64,000 nucleotides of DNA from Pseudomonas sp. Irchel 3A7 (GTDB lineage Bacteria > Pseudomonadota > Gammaproteobacteria > Pseudomonadales > Pseudomonadaceae): assembly GCF_900187565.1 (NCBI RefSeq), contig NZ_FYED01000021.1:1-64000 (forward strand). Reading direction: 5' to 3'. Made by a program: the position numbers and the translations under genes. The notes under the pieces are model-generated. The model was not told the origin of the DNA. It saw only the letters and a program-made list of their open reading frames with translations, and did not search any database. Each line of letters opens with the position of its first letter. The first letter of the stretch is position 1. Shown here one piece after another: positions 40,824 to 49,396 of the stretch.

Positions 40824-41666
40824 ATGGACCGTCTGTCTACGTTGCTGTCCCAGTTCGGCGTGCGCGCGAACCTGTTCTTCAGCGGCAAGCTTTGTGGAAT
40901 ATCGTCATACGATGGCGCCGAACCGCGCGGTCATGTTCACCTGCTGCAGGCAGGCACCCTCACACTGAAAGTTCCGGGGGCGGGCGACATGCTGCTTGCC
41001 CGGCCCAGTCTGATTTTTCTGCCTCGTCCCAGCCGCCATCAACTGATCGCAGACGAGTCCGAGGGCGCCAAATTGTTGTGTGCATTGCTGGAGTTTGACG
41101 GTGGCGCCAGTAACCCGATATCTGCATCGCTTCCCGATTTCCTGGTGCTGTCCCTGGACGAGTTGCCGCTGTTGGCCGATACGCTGAAATGGTTGTTCAG
41201 TGAAGCGGCAGGCGGACATTGCGGCAGGGAAGCCGTGCTTGATCGTTTGTTCGAACTGTTGATCATCCTGCTGCTCCGGCATCTGCTCGACCACCATCAG
41301 TTGAGTACGGGAATGATGGCCGGACTGGCCGACTCGCGACTGTCCCGCTCCCTGATACAGATGCACAACGCACCTCAACGGCCCTGGTCAGTTGCAGAGT
41401 TGGCGAATGAGTCGAACATGTCCCGCGCCGCTTATGCGGTGCATTTTCGCTCTGTTCTGGGGCAGACCCCGGCGGATTACCTGCTGAGTTGGCGGATCAG
41501 TCTGGCGCAGAAACGCTTGCGAGAAGGGCGACCGATCACGCTGATCGCTGACGAGGTTGGCTATGAAAGTCCTTCGGCGCTTGCCCGTGCGTTTCGGCGC
41601 AAGACGGGCTACAGCCCACGGGACTGGATGAAGTCCCTGACGGGGGAGGGGAGTGAACTTCTTTGA
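40824..41666 (+). CDS. AraC-family regulator, RclR-like
   Basis: A 280-residue one-component regulator. The N-terminal part (about 1-165) is a cupin_6-type sensor with LPRPSRHQLIADES. The C-terminal part (about 180-275) has two helix-turn-helices, with RPWSVAELANESNMSRAAY and TLIADEVGYESPSALARAFR. The architecture and start (MDRLSTLL) resemble E. coli RclR, which senses hypochlorous acid through Cys21 and Cys89; here Cys24 and Cys86 lie at matching places. The ATG at 40824 is chosen, with TTG six bases upstream as alternative. It faces a YkgB/RclC-like gene, which may be its target. Function in chlorine stress is inferred. Confidence 0.75.
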   Translation: MDRLSTLLSQFGVRANLFFSGKLCGISSYDGAEPRGHVHLLQAGTLTLKVPGAGDMLLARPSLIFLPRPSRHQLIADESEGAKLLCALLEFDGGASNPISASLPDFLVLSLDELPLLADTLKWLFSEAAGGHCGREAVLDRLFELLIILLLRHLLDHHQLSTGMMAGLADSRLSRSLIQMHNAPQRPWSVAELANESNMSRAAYAVHFRSVLGQTPADYLLSWRISLAQKRLREGRPITLIADEVGYESPSALARAFRRKTGYSPRDWMKSLTGEGSELL

Positions 41667-41694
41667 TGAGGTAGTCCGTTGTTTGAAGCGGAAA

Positions 41695-41734
41695 TGGAAA
41701 ATGGCCTGAAAACATCAAACTGTTTTCAGGCCAT
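41695..41734 (-). terminator. Terminator of the ykgB-like gene
   Basis: A 13-bp perfect stem (ATGGCCTGAAAAC / GTTTTCAGGCCAT) with an eight-base loop. Read on the minus strand it is followed by TTTCC, so it ends the ykgB-like transcript and may also stop the facing araC transcript. Confidence 0.75.
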
Positions 41735-41755
41735 CGCCACTCTGAAGATTTCAGC

Positions 41756-42256
41756 TCAAGACCTTTCCAATTTGGTCAAGGAATGGCCCGCTACGAAGAT
41801 GGAAGCGGCAAGCAATCCAAGGTCCTTGAGGAGGAATTGACCGGGCGCAACACTGATGGCCGGGAAGCCAAGCCCAGGTTCAATCACGCCTGGGGTGGAG
41901 AACATGAAGCTCAGCGTCGTAATGAACAGCCCCGCAGACAAGGCGCCGCCGATCAACGAAAGCTTCGGTGACAGCAGGCGACCTGCGATCAACAGACCGA
42001 TCGAGACCTCAAGAACACCCAGCAGAGCGGAAAACAGATCCACGTTGAAGATGTTGTACACCCATCCCAGCAATGGGCTGTTACTCACCAGCGGAACCAG
42101 CCCTTCTGCTTCGTAGTGGGTGAACTTCATGCCGCCGAACCAGAAGTAGATAACGGCGAGGGCGAAGTAGATGCCGTAGGTGCCAAGCGCCATGGTGCTG
42201 ACGCCGAGGGATGTTTTTTTCGACAAGCTGTCGGTACTGATATTCATCGTGTTCAT
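41756..42256 (-). CDS. DUF417 inner-membrane protein, YkgB/RclC-like
   Basis: The 166 residues have four predicted membrane segments (about 25-42, 65-85, 88-120 and 140-160). Family motifs are seen as FWFGGMKFTHYEAEGLVPLV and SNSPLLGWVY, matching E. coli RclC (YkgB: IGLLKFVPYEADSITPFVANSPL). RclC is part of the RclABC reactive-chlorine defence; its biochemical role is unknown. The gene ends toward an RclR-like regulator. No rclA flavoprotein or rclB is next to it, so this is a reduced version. A second in-frame ATG follows at codon 4. Confidence 0.8.
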   Translation of the reverse strand: MNTMNISTDSLSKKTSLGVSTMALGTYGIYFALAVIYFWFGGMKFTHYEAEGLVPLVSNSPLLGWVYNIFNVDLFSALLGVLEVSIGLLIAGRLLSPKLSLIGGALSAGLFITTLSFMFSTPGVIEPGLGFPAISVAPGQFLLKDLGLLAASIFVAGHSLTKLERS

Positions 42257-42440
42257 TGTTCAGGCTTCCAGTGAGTTCGGTTCAAAAGTTAAGTGCGTAA
42301 AACAACCAGGCAAACAGTTGGTGCGGTATCTCCTGAACCCCCGCGGTTTACGTTGGGAGTGGAGTTATTGTTGTCCGTGGCTTAACGCATAAGGGTTCTG
42401 GCGGTATTGCGTTCAGTGCAGATCGTCCAAACCCACCGGC

Positions 42441-42480
42441 AAAAAAAAGCCCATGGCGTTCGAGGCCATGGGCTTTTTCG
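42441..42480. terminator. Bidirectional terminator before the hydrolase gene
   Basis: AAAAGCCCATGGC / GCCATGGGCTTTT forms a 13-bp stem with A8 on one side and T5 on the other. It lies 20 bases beyond the stop of the minus-strand cysteine hydrolase and acts mainly on it. Confidence 0.9.
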
Positions 42481-42500
42481 TTTTTGCTCTGGATCAGCGG

Positions 42501-43055
42501 TTACTGGGCGTTCGCGAGAAACTCGTCAGTGGACACCACGTTGGCGTAGGCAAAACCCAACGCAGACATGAACGCGGCGTGTACATGGGCTGCCGGCACG
42601 GTCAGTCCGTTGAACTCCAGGTCACGGGAGGCACAGGCGTCGTGGATCACCGTGACGCTGTAACCGAGGTCGTTGGCGGCGCGGGTGATGCCGTCGACGC
42701 ACATGTGGCTCATGCTGCCGACAACCACCAGTTCCTTGATGCCTTGCTGGTCGAGGATTGACTGCAGTTCGGTTTCGCGGAACGAGTTGACGAAGTGCTT
42801 GAGCACCACCGGCTCATTGCCTTGGTTGAGGACTTTGGGGTGCAGCTTCGCGCCTTCGGAGCCGGGGGTGAAGAACGGTGCGGCGTCGGAAGTGAACTCG
42901 TGGCGGATGTGCACCACCGAATCACCGGCCTGGCGAAAGGCCTTTAACAGGCGGACTGCGTTGTCCGCAGCGGCATCGGCGCCGACCAGCGGCCACTTGC
43001 CTTGGGGGAAGTAGTCGTTTTGGATATCGACTACGATGAGTGCTTGCTTGGCCAT
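42501..43055 (-). CDS. Isochorismatase-family cysteine hydrolase
   Basis: A 184-residue cytoplasmic enzyme of the isochorismatase/nicotinamidase fold. The three catalytic elements are visible: Asp10 in LIVVDIQNDYF, a lysine in PVVLKHFVNSF, and the cysteine in GSMSHMCVDGITRAA. Members hydrolyse amides or related bonds; the substrate cannot be read from sequence. The start at 43055 (MAKQALIV) has GAGGAAAC just upstream and replaces a much longer open frame with no family match. It is divergent from a DJ-1/PfpI-AraC regulator across 102 bases, which is the likely controller. Confidence 0.88.
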   Translation of the reverse strand: MAKQALIVVDIQNDYFPQGKWPLVGADAAADNAVRLLKAFRQAGDSVVHIRHEFTSDAAPFFTPGSEGAKLHPKVLNQGNEPVVLKHFVNSFRETELQSILDQQGIKELVVVGSMSHMCVDGITRAANDLGYSVTVIHDACASRDLEFNGLTVPAAHVHAAFMSALGFAYANVVSTDEFLANAQ

Positions 43056-43157
43056 GACTGTTTCCTCGAAGTGCGGTTTGGGTGTGGAATGAAGTATTGG
43101 CTTTGGCAGACCGTCCGGGGATTGGCCGCACCGACAATAGAAGGGGGAAAACTGACA

Positions 43158-44150
43158 ATGGACGCACAAAGGGCAATTGCCGAATTGGGCGTGTTGATCT
43201 ATCCCGGCGCGCAGATGGCGGCGGTGCATGGGTTGACTGATCTGTTCGGGGTGGCCAACCGGATCGCCGCCGAGCATCAGGTCGCACACTTGCCACTGTT
43301 GCGGGTCAGCCATTGGCGAGTGGAAGGCGATCACCCGCCCGCCCGGGTCTACGACAGCCATCCCGCTGCGGACGGCGCACTGGTGGCGGTACTGATTCCG
43401 CCGTCGATTGCGGGGTTCTCAGAAGGCCAGGCACCGCAGGCGCTGATTCACTGGCTCAGGCAGCAACATGCCCAGGGTGCAACTCTGGGCGGCGTCTGTG
43501 TGGGCTCGATTCTGTTGGCCGAGAGCGGTCTGCTCGACGGCCGTAGCGCCACCACCCACTGGACCTCGGCCAAAGCCTTCGCCGAACGTTACCCGGCGAT
43601 CAAGCTCAAGGCCGATACGCCCATTGTCGATGACGGCGACCTGATCACCACGGCGGGGCTGATGGCCTGGTCCGAACTGGGGCTGCGCCTGGTGGATCGC
43701 CTGCTGGGGCCAAGCATCGCCACCGGCACCGCGCGTTTTCTGGTGGTGGAGCACAGCGACAGTGCCAGTGAATGTGGCAGCAACTTCGCGCCGATCCTCA
43801 GCCATGGCGATGCTTCGATTCTCAAGGTGCAGCACTGGCTGCAAAGCACTGGCGCCACCGATGTGTCACTGACGGCAATGGCCGAACGGGCAGGGCTGGA
43901 GGAGCGCACGTTCCTGCGCCGCTTTCGCGCGGCGACCGGGCTCAAGCCCACGGAGTACTGTCAGCACCTGCGGGTCGGCAAGGCTCGGGAAATGCTCGAG
44001 TTCACCAATGGCACCATCGATCACATTGCCTGGACCGTGGGCTATCAGGACCCAGGGGCGTTTCGCTCGACGTTCAAGAAAATCACCGGGCTGGCGCCGA
44101 GTGATTACCGGACGCGGTTTGGGGTGACACCAATCGCCGCATCCCGATAG
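43158..44150 (+). CDS. GlxA-type transcriptional regulator (DJ-1/PfpI plus AraC domains)
   Basis: The 330 residues join a DJ-1/PfpI-like glutaminase fold (about 1-200) to an AraC helix-turn-helix pair (about 220-325). The nucleophile-elbow cysteine is kept (GGVCVGSILLAESG), as in other GlxA-family regulators where it may sense a ligand. The DNA-binding part shows SLTAMAERAGLEERTFLRR and TIDHIAWTVGYQDPGAFR. The ATG at 43158 follows AGGGGGAAA; an earlier in-frame start at 43002 would overlap the divergent gene. Such regulators often control amine or amide catabolism, so the cysteine hydrolase next to it is a plausible target. Confidence 0.87.
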   Translation: MDAQRAIAELGVLIYPGAQMAAVHGLTDLFGVANRIAAEHQVAHLPLLRVSHWRVEGDHPPARVYDSHPAADGALVAVLIPPSIAGFSEGQAPQALIHWLRQQHAQGATLGGVCVGSILLAESGLLDGRSATTHWTSAKAFAERYPAIKLKADTPIVDDGDLITTAGLMAWSELGLRLVDRLLGPSIATGTARFLVVEHSDSASECGSNFAPILSHGDASILKVQHWLQSTGATDVSLTAMAERAGLEERTFLRRFRAATGLKPTEYCQHLRVGKAREMLEFTNGTIDHIAWTVGYQDPGAFRSTFKKITGLAPSDYRTRFGVTPIAASR

Positions 44151-44365
44151 TCGAAACACCGCAAATCTTTTGTGGGAAAATCCGTCTGGTCTTGAATCGT
44201 GCAAAATGCCAGAGTCTTGAAGGTTGTCGTGCAGAATAAAACGACGCGCAGCCATCACTGATTATGTAACCGGCTGATTTGAATACCGTTCCTCCTCTAC
44301 CGCGCTTGGCCTGATCCCTGCACCCCTTCAACTACATTCATCCAGCACCGATTGAAGGGGGATGC

Positions 44366-45475
44366 ATGACCCCAACAAACCGCAAGAAACTGGTGGTTGC
44401 CCATTCGGTGCACCCCGACGCGCCATTGCATGAAATCGAAACCAATCGGGCGCTGGCCAAGTGGCTGGCGCAAATCCTCGGGCTCAAGTTCGGTGGCAGT
44501 TACGACCCGGAGCAGCATCGCGGTCGAGACATTTACCTGCTGCCGACCCAGACGCTGGTGGGACCCGAAGCCGCGCGGCAACTGGGAATCAGGGGACCGG
44601 AGGATTTATGGGGCGGTTACGTCGAACATGACTTCATCTGCACCAAAGCCATCAGCCACGGCTTGTTGAACCGCCATGCCCATGCGCCGAAAGGCTGGGC
44701 ACCGCTGTTTTCCGAACGGGTACGTGGTGTCGTGCTCGATGGCCTCAGCGTGTTCTCCCTTGATGATGCACGACCCGCTGCGGAGCATTTGCTTTACAAC
44801 GGCCCGATCCGTCTCAAGCCGATTCACGCCTGCGCCGGGCGCGGTCAGGAAGTGATCAAAAGCCTCGACCAGTTCGACGAAATGCTCGCCCGGCCCGAGG
44901 TCAAAACCCTGTTCACTGAAGGCGTGGTGTTGGAGCAGGACCTGGATCAGGTGGTCGCCCACAGCGTCGGCCAGAGTTTCATCGGCGACAAAGTGCTGAG
45001 TTACTGCGGTGAACAATACTTGACCAAGGACGCTGAAGGCGAAGAGGTCTATGGCGGCTCTGATTTGCTGGTGGTGCAGGGTGACTATCACGACCTGTTG
45101 GCGCTGGATCTGCCTGATGGCGTGCGGTTGGCGATCAAGCAGGCGCAGGTATTCGACAGCGCCGCGGATGAAGCCTATCCGGGTTTCTACGCCTCGCGGC
45201 GCAACTACGATATTGCCCAGGGCGTGGCCAGTGATGGCAAACACCGCAGCGGCGTACTCGAACAATCCTGGCGCATGGGCGGTGCCAGCAGCGCCGAAGT
45301 GGCCGCTTTGCAAAGCTTCGTCAATGACCCGCAAATGCGCGCGATCCGTGTGTCTTCGGTGGAAACCTACAGTGACCAGCCGCTGCCCGCAGACGCCATC
45401 GAGGTGTATCGTGGTCCAGCGCAAAACAGTGATTTCCTGCTCAAGTACGTAACGGTCAAATCCTATGACGGCTAG
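44366..45475 (+). CDS. DUF3182 family protein
   Basis: A 369-residue protein that I recognise only as DUF3182. No signal peptide or membrane segment is seen. Conserved-looking stretches are GPEDLWGGYVEHDFICTKAI, IRLKPIHACAGRGQEVI and EGVVLEQDL. The last two resemble the lysine strand and acidic loop of ATP-grasp enzymes (K..-G-rich loop, then E at a later strand), so a ligase-like fold is possible but unproven. AAGGGGGATGC lies right before the ATG. Its last 11 bases overlap an alpha/beta hydrolase gene, so the two proteins are probably made together. The 215-base upstream gap has no other gene. Confidence 0.65.
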   Translation: MTPTNRKKLVVAHSVHPDAPLHEIETNRALAKWLAQILGLKFGGSYDPEQHRGRDIYLLPTQTLVGPEAARQLGIRGPEDLWGGYVEHDFICTKAISHGLLNRHAHAPKGWAPLFSERVRGVVLDGLSVFSLDDARPAAEHLLYNGPIRLKPIHACAGRGQEVIKSLDQFDEMLARPEVKTLFTEGVVLEQDLDQVVAHSVGQSFIGDKVLSYCGEQYLTKDAEGEEVYGGSDLLVVQGDYHDLLALDLPDGVRLAIKQAQVFDSAADEAYPGFYASRRNYDIAQGVASDGKHRSGVLEQSWRMGGASSAEVAALQSFVNDPQMRAIRVSSVETYSDQPLPADAIEVYRGPAQNSDFLLKYVTVKSYDG

Positions 45476-46223
45476 AAGCGAAAGCATTCAAATCGACATC
45501 GATGATGAACAGATGAGCGGGACGTTTCTCAGTCCCAAATCGAAGGTCCCCGGCGTGTTGTTCGTGCACGGTTGGGGCGGCAGTCAGGAGCGGGACCTGG
45601 AGCGGGCCAAAGGCATCGCCGGCCTGGGTTGTGTCTGCCTGACTTTCGACCTGCGCGGGCATACCGGCGGCACTGGCATTCCGCTGACCCGGGTGACCCG
45701 TGAAGACAACCTTCGCGACCTGCTGGCGGCCTACGATCGCCTGCTCGCGCATCCGGCGCTGGATACCTCGGCGATTGCCGTGGTCGGCACCAGCTATGGC
45801 GGCTACCTGGCCTCGATCCTCACGTCGCTACGCCCTGTGCGATGGCTGGCGCTGCGGGTGCCGGCGCTGTATCGCGACGAACAATGGCACACGCCCAAGC
45901 GTGATCTGGACAAGCTCGACTTGCGCGATTACCGCAGTACGTTGGTGCGCGCCGACAACAATCGGGCACTGCATGCCTGCTCGCAATTTACCGGCGATGT
46001 GTTGTTGGTCCAGTCCGAGACCGATGACTACGTGCCCCACGCGACCATCATGAGTTACCGCGCGGCGTGTCAGCAGACCCACTCATTGACGCACCGGATT
46101 ATCGACGGTGCCGATCATGCGCTGAACGATCCCGTTTCACAGCAGGCCTACACCTCGATCCTCGTGGGCTGGATCACGGAAATGGTGGTGGGTGAGCGGT
46201 TGAGCATTATTCAGTCCAAATGA
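45465..46223 (+). CDS. Alpha/beta hydrolase
   Basis: A 252-residue serine hydrolase. The oxyanion region is LFVHGWGGSQERDLE (about 31-45) and the nucleophile elbow is VVGTSYGGYLASI with Ser about 110. The acid is in QSETDDYVPH and the catalytic histidine in IDGADHALNDP. There is no secretion signal, so it acts in the cytoplasm. It overlaps DUF3182 by 11 bases, implying coupled translation and a shared pathway. The substrate is unknown; the dienelactone-hydrolase-like and peptidase-S9-like classes are both possible. A REP pair follows its stop. Confidence 0.85.
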   Translation: MTARSESIQIDIDDEQMSGTFLSPKSKVPGVLFVHGWGGSQERDLERAKGIAGLGCVCLTFDLRGHTGGTGIPLTRVTREDNLRDLLAAYDRLLAHPALDTSAIAVVGTSYGGYLASILTSLRPVRWLALRVPALYRDEQWHTPKRDLDKLDLRDYRSTLVRADNNRALHACSQFTGDVLLVQSETDDYVPHATIMSYRAACQQTHSLTHRIIDGADHALNDPVSQQAYTSILVGWITEMVVGERLSIIQSK

Positions 46224-46243
46224 TTTTGTGGTGTCAGTCATGA

Positions 46244-46317
46244 CGCCTTCGCGAGCAGGCTCGCTCCCACAGGAGAACGCATTTCAACAGGTGGGAGCGA
46301 GCCTGCTCGCGAAGGCG
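46244..46317. repeat. REP pair (REPIN), family A
   Basis: Two 27-base arms (46244-46270 and 46291-46317) are perfect reverse complements around a 20-base spacer; core GTGGGAGCGAGCCTGCTCGC. It lies between the 3' ends of the hydrolase and ybhN genes. Confidence 0.93.
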
Positions 46318-46336
46318 CCCGCTCAGACACTGCAAA

Positions 46337-47323
46337 TCACTTGGGTTTTTTCGCAATCCGCAACGACTTGGCCTTGGCCTCCACCAGCAAATACATCACC
46401 AGGGTGATCAACAACGGCAACAGAAAATAAATCGCCCGATAAGCCAGCAACCCCGCCACCAGGCTGCCTCGCGATGCTTCGTGTTGCAGCAGTGCCACAA
46501 ACACCGCTTCCAGCACGCCGAGCCCGGCCGGTATGTGGGTGATAACCCCGGCGATAGCGCTGATCAGCAGCACGCCAAGCACCAATGGGTAGTCGAGCTT
46601 GCTGGGCAGCAGGGTGAAGATGACCGCTGCCATCAGCGACCAGTTCAGCGCCCCGAGGGCCAGTTGCAGAATCGCCATGCGCATGGACGGCAAGTTGATT
46701 TCCACACCGCGTATCGACCATTCGCGGCGTCTGGAGAACTGGCACGCCGCGAGATAGCCCGCGCTGACCAGCAACAGCAACACGCCTACACCTTGCAGCG
46801 CGTCGCTGCTGAGTTTCCAGCCCGGGGGCATGCGTACCAGTCCACTGCTGAACACCGCCCCGGCAATCACCATGTAGCCGAACCAGTTGGTGGCCAGGCT
46901 CAGGCCAAGGATTTTCGCGATGTTGCTTTTGCTCACGCCGAGCCGCGAATACAGCCGGTAACGCATGGCAATGCCGCCGACCCAGGCGCTCAGGTTGAGG
47001 TTGAAGGCATAACTGATGATCCCCACCGGCAGGATCTGTTTCCAGGTCAGGTTCTGGCGGATGTAGGTGCGGCCGATCAGGTCGAAACAGGCGTAGACCA
47101 GAAAACTCGTCAGGGTCAGCCCGGCGGCGATGATCAGCGTGCGCACCTTGAAGTCGGCCAGGGTGTCGAGCACTTCGCCCCATTCGATGCGCTGGGCAAA
47201 CATCGTCAACAGCACAATCAGCGCCAGGAAAAACAACATTGTCAGCGGTCTTTTCCAACGGCTCCAGCGTGATTTGGCCGGATGGTCGGCGTGGGGCGCC
47301 GCCTGGGTTTCAGTGCGGCTCAT
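46337..47323 (-). CDS. ybhN: YbhN-family inner-membrane protein (LPG synthase TM-like)
   Basis: The 328 residues contain eight or so hydrophobic segments, starting with FFLALIVLLTMFAQ (about 31-44). The family signature LSAWVGGIAMRYRLYSRLGV is near 115 and GLGVLEAVFVALL near 272. YbhN belongs to the membrane-domain superfamily of MprF and AglD, which move or modify lipids. As in E. coli, it follows clsB and ybhP. Its start overlaps the end of clsB by 14 bases. A role in moving phospholipids made by ClsB is inferred, not shown. Confidence 0.87.
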   Translation of the reverse strand: MSRTETQAAPHADHPAKSRWSRWKRPLTMLFFLALIVLLTMFAQRIEWGEVLDTLADFKVRTLIIAAGLTLTSFLVYACFDLIGRTYIRQNLTWKQILPVGIISYAFNLNLSAWVGGIAMRYRLYSRLGVSKSNIAKILGLSLATNWFGYMVIAGAVFSSGLVRMPPGWKLSSDALQGVGVLLLLVSAGYLAACQFSRRREWSIRGVEINLPSMRMAILQLALGALNWSLMAAVIFTLLPSKLDYPLVLGVLLISAIAGVITHIPAGLGVLEAVFVALLQHEASRGSLVAGLLAYRAIYFLLPLLITLVMYLLVEAKAKSLRIAKKPK

Positions 47324-48602
47324 GCGGATCGCTCCCGGTCGGTGAGGTGAAGGCTTTCAGGCGTGGTTTATGCGCCGGCAACCAACCGGCCCATGCCGGG
47401 AAATGCCGCAGGAAGTGGAACACCAGAAACCCCACGGTCATGTGCCAGACGCGCCCGCGCGGGGCCTCGTCCACCGACATGGCTTTGCAGTGGTTGTCGC
47501 TGAGTTCTTCGAGTCGATCAAACAGGTCACGATTGAACGCGCGATCGCGGATCAACACATTGGCTTCCAGATTCATCGACAGGCTCAACGGGTCCAGGTT
47601 GCTGGAGCCGACCGTGCTCCAGTCCTCGTCCACCAGTGCGACCTTGCCGTGCAAGGGGCGGTCGCAATATTCGTAGATCTTCACCCCGGACTTGAGCAGG
47701 TAGTCGTAGGTCATGCGCGCGGCCAGTTTGGCCACCAGCATGTCGGGCTGGCCCTGCAGAATCAGTCGCACATCAACACCGCGGCGGGCAGCGTTGCGGA
47801 TCTCGCGCAGCAATCGGTAGCCCGGGAAAAAGTAAGCGTTGGCGATAACCACGCGCCGTTGCGCAGTGCGCAATACCTGGCGGTAAACCTCTTCGATGTC
47901 GGTCGAGTGTTCTGCGTTATCGCGATATACCAGCCGCACCTGGCCATCGTGATCAGTGACGGCCAGTTCCGACCGACGCTGGCGGCGTCGTTGCCACCAG
48001 TATTTGGCCCGTGCGGGACGACCGCATTGCAGCAGGGCAAAGTGATGAATGTCGGCCACTACCGGGCCTTGCACTTCAACCGAATAATCCTGCTTGGCCT
48101 CGGGGCCGAAATCGGCCAGATGATCGGCGGAAAAGTTGATCCCGCCAATGAAGGCAACGGTCCCGTCCACGACCACTATCTTGCGGTGCAGGCGGCGGAA
48201 CCAGTTGGTGCGGATGCCCAGGCGCTTCGGCGCCGGGTCGAACATTTGCAAGTGCACACCGGCACCGCTGAGGGCGGTCAGATAACCGCTGCTCAGTTCG
48301 CCGCAGCCGAATCCGTCGAGGCTGGCGGTGACGCGCACGCCCCGTTGCGCGGCGTCGATGAGCACGGTCTTGAGTTCTTCGCCGACCTTGTCTTCGAATA
48401 CGATGAAGGTTTCCAGGAGAATCTCGGTTTTGGCCTGGCGCATGGCCTCGAACACCCGGGGGAAGTAGGCCTCGCCGTTTTCTAGCAGTTCGACGCGGTT
48501 ACTGCCTTGCCAGCGATATTCGATGTCGACCGGCGCGGGTGCGCTGGTCGGCGGCGCGGCAATCGGTTCCACAGTGGATTTTTCCATCGGTGAGGTGCTC
48601 AT
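47310..48602 (-). CDS. clsB: Cardiolipin synthase B
   Basis: A phospholipase D-superfamily enzyme that makes cardiolipin from two phosphatidylglycerols. The 430 residues have two HKD motifs: HRKIVVVDGTVAFIGG (about 138-153) and HGKVALVDEDWSTVGSSN (about 319-336). No N-terminal transmembrane helices are seen, which fits the ClsB rather than the ClsA type. It overlaps ybhP by 4 bases and ybhN by 14 bases, so the three form one translationally coupled unit, as in E. coli (ybhO-ybhP-ybhN). Confidence 0.92.
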   Translation of the reverse strand: MSTSPMEKSTVEPIAAPPTSAPAPVDIEYRWQGSNRVELLENGEAYFPRVFEAMRQAKTEILLETFIVFEDKVGEELKTVLIDAAQRGVRVTASLDGFGCGELSSGYLTALSGAGVHLQMFDPAPKRLGIRTNWFRRLHRKIVVVDGTVAFIGGINFSADHLADFGPEAKQDYSVEVQGPVVADIHHFALLQCGRPARAKYWWQRRRQRRSELAVTDHDGQVRLVYRDNAEHSTDIEEVYRQVLRTAQRRVVIANAYFFPGYRLLREIRNAARRGVDVRLILQGQPDMLVAKLAARMTYDYLLKSGVKIYEYCDRPLHGKVALVDEDWSTVGSSNLDPLSLSMNLEANVLIRDRAFNRDLFDRLEELSDNHCKAMSVDEAPRGRVWHMTVGFLVFHFLRHFPAWAGWLPAHKPRLKAFTSPTGSDPHEPH

Positions 48603-49396
48603 AGTTCGATCTCCACCGACAGCGGTGCGTGGTCCGACAGGTGCGACCAGGGCCGGGTGGTCAATACTTGTGGGCAGCTAGCCTTGAGGTTGCGTACGTA
48701 AATGCGGTCAAGACGCAACGCCGGCAACCGTGCGGGAAAACTGCGTGCGGGCTTGCCGTGGTGCTCGGCGAACACTTCGCGCAAACCGCAGGGCTTGAGC
48801 AGGGCATCGGCGCGCAGGCGCCAGTCGTTGAAATCTCCGGCGACGACCACCGGCGCATCGTCTGGCAACTCTTGCAGACGACGGGCCAGCAGTTTGAGTT
48901 GTTCGTTGCGGTGGCTTTCACGCAGGCCCAGGTGGACGCAAATTGCATGCACCTCCGGACCTTCGCCGGGCAGGCGCAAGACGCAATGCAGGATCCCGCG
49001 ATTCTCGTGGCCGCTGATGGACACATCGAGGTTGTCGTGGCGCACGATCTGGAATTTCGACAGCAGCGCATTGCCGTGATCGCCCGCCGGATACACCGCG
49101 TTGCGTCCGTAGGCGAATTGCGGCCACAGGGTGTCGGCGAGGAATTCGTACTGCGGCATCGCCGGCCAATTGTTGTAGCGCTTTGGATGCTGTTCGTGGG
49201 TGCCATGGACTTCCTGCAAAAACACCACATCGGCTGAAACACTGCGTACCGCTTCGCGCAGCTCCGGCAGGATGAAACGCCGGTTCAACGCGGTGAAACC
49301 CTTGTGGGTGTTCACCGTCAACACCGTGAAACGATGCACCATGGTGTCGATGGTGGCCTGCTCGTCGGTGACGCCGACCGGTTCGCGCATGCTCAT
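48599..49396 (-). CDS. ybhP: Endonuclease/exonuclease/phosphatase family protein YbhP
   Basis: The 265 residues have the EEP fold. The metal-binding and catalytic elements are FTVLTVNTHKG (Asn), FLQEVHG (Glu), ICVHLGLRESHR (His), VVVAGDFNDWR (Asp/Asn) and LSDHAPLSVEIEL (Asp-His). Family members cut nucleic acids or phosphodiesters, including sphingomyelin and inositol phosphate. With cardiolipin synthase beside it, a phospholipid phosphodiester substrate is as likely as DNA. It overlaps the DUF72 gene and clsB by 4 bases on each side. Confidence 0.88.
   Translation of the reverse strand: MSMREPVGVTDEQATIDTMVHRFTVLTVNTHKGFTALNRRFILPELREAVRSVSADVVFLQEVHGTHEQHPKRYNNWPAMPQYEFLADTLWPQFAYGRNAVYPAGDHGNALLSKFQIVRHDNLDVSISGHENRGILHCVLRLPGEGPEVHAICVHLGLRESHRNEQLKLLARRLQELPDDAPVVVAGDFNDWRLRADALLKPCGLREVFAEHHGKPARSFPARLPALRLDRIYVRNLKASCPQVLTTRPWSHLSDHAPLSVEIEL

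Noticed and set aside
42501..43361. A 286-residue version of the cysteine hydrolase
   Set aside because: The first 102 residues are antisense to the divergent regulator and unlike the family; MAKQALIV at 43055 has a good ribosome binding site.
44151..44365. Possible small gene in the gap before DUF3182, including a 130-codon minus-strand frame
   Set aside because: Most of that frame is antisense to the AraC regulator; the gap shows no start with a ribosome binding site and no motif.
46244..46317. CRISPR-like repeat
   Set aside because: The repeats are inverted pairs found singly in several gaps, not direct repeats with regular spacers, and no cas gene is present; they are REP elements.
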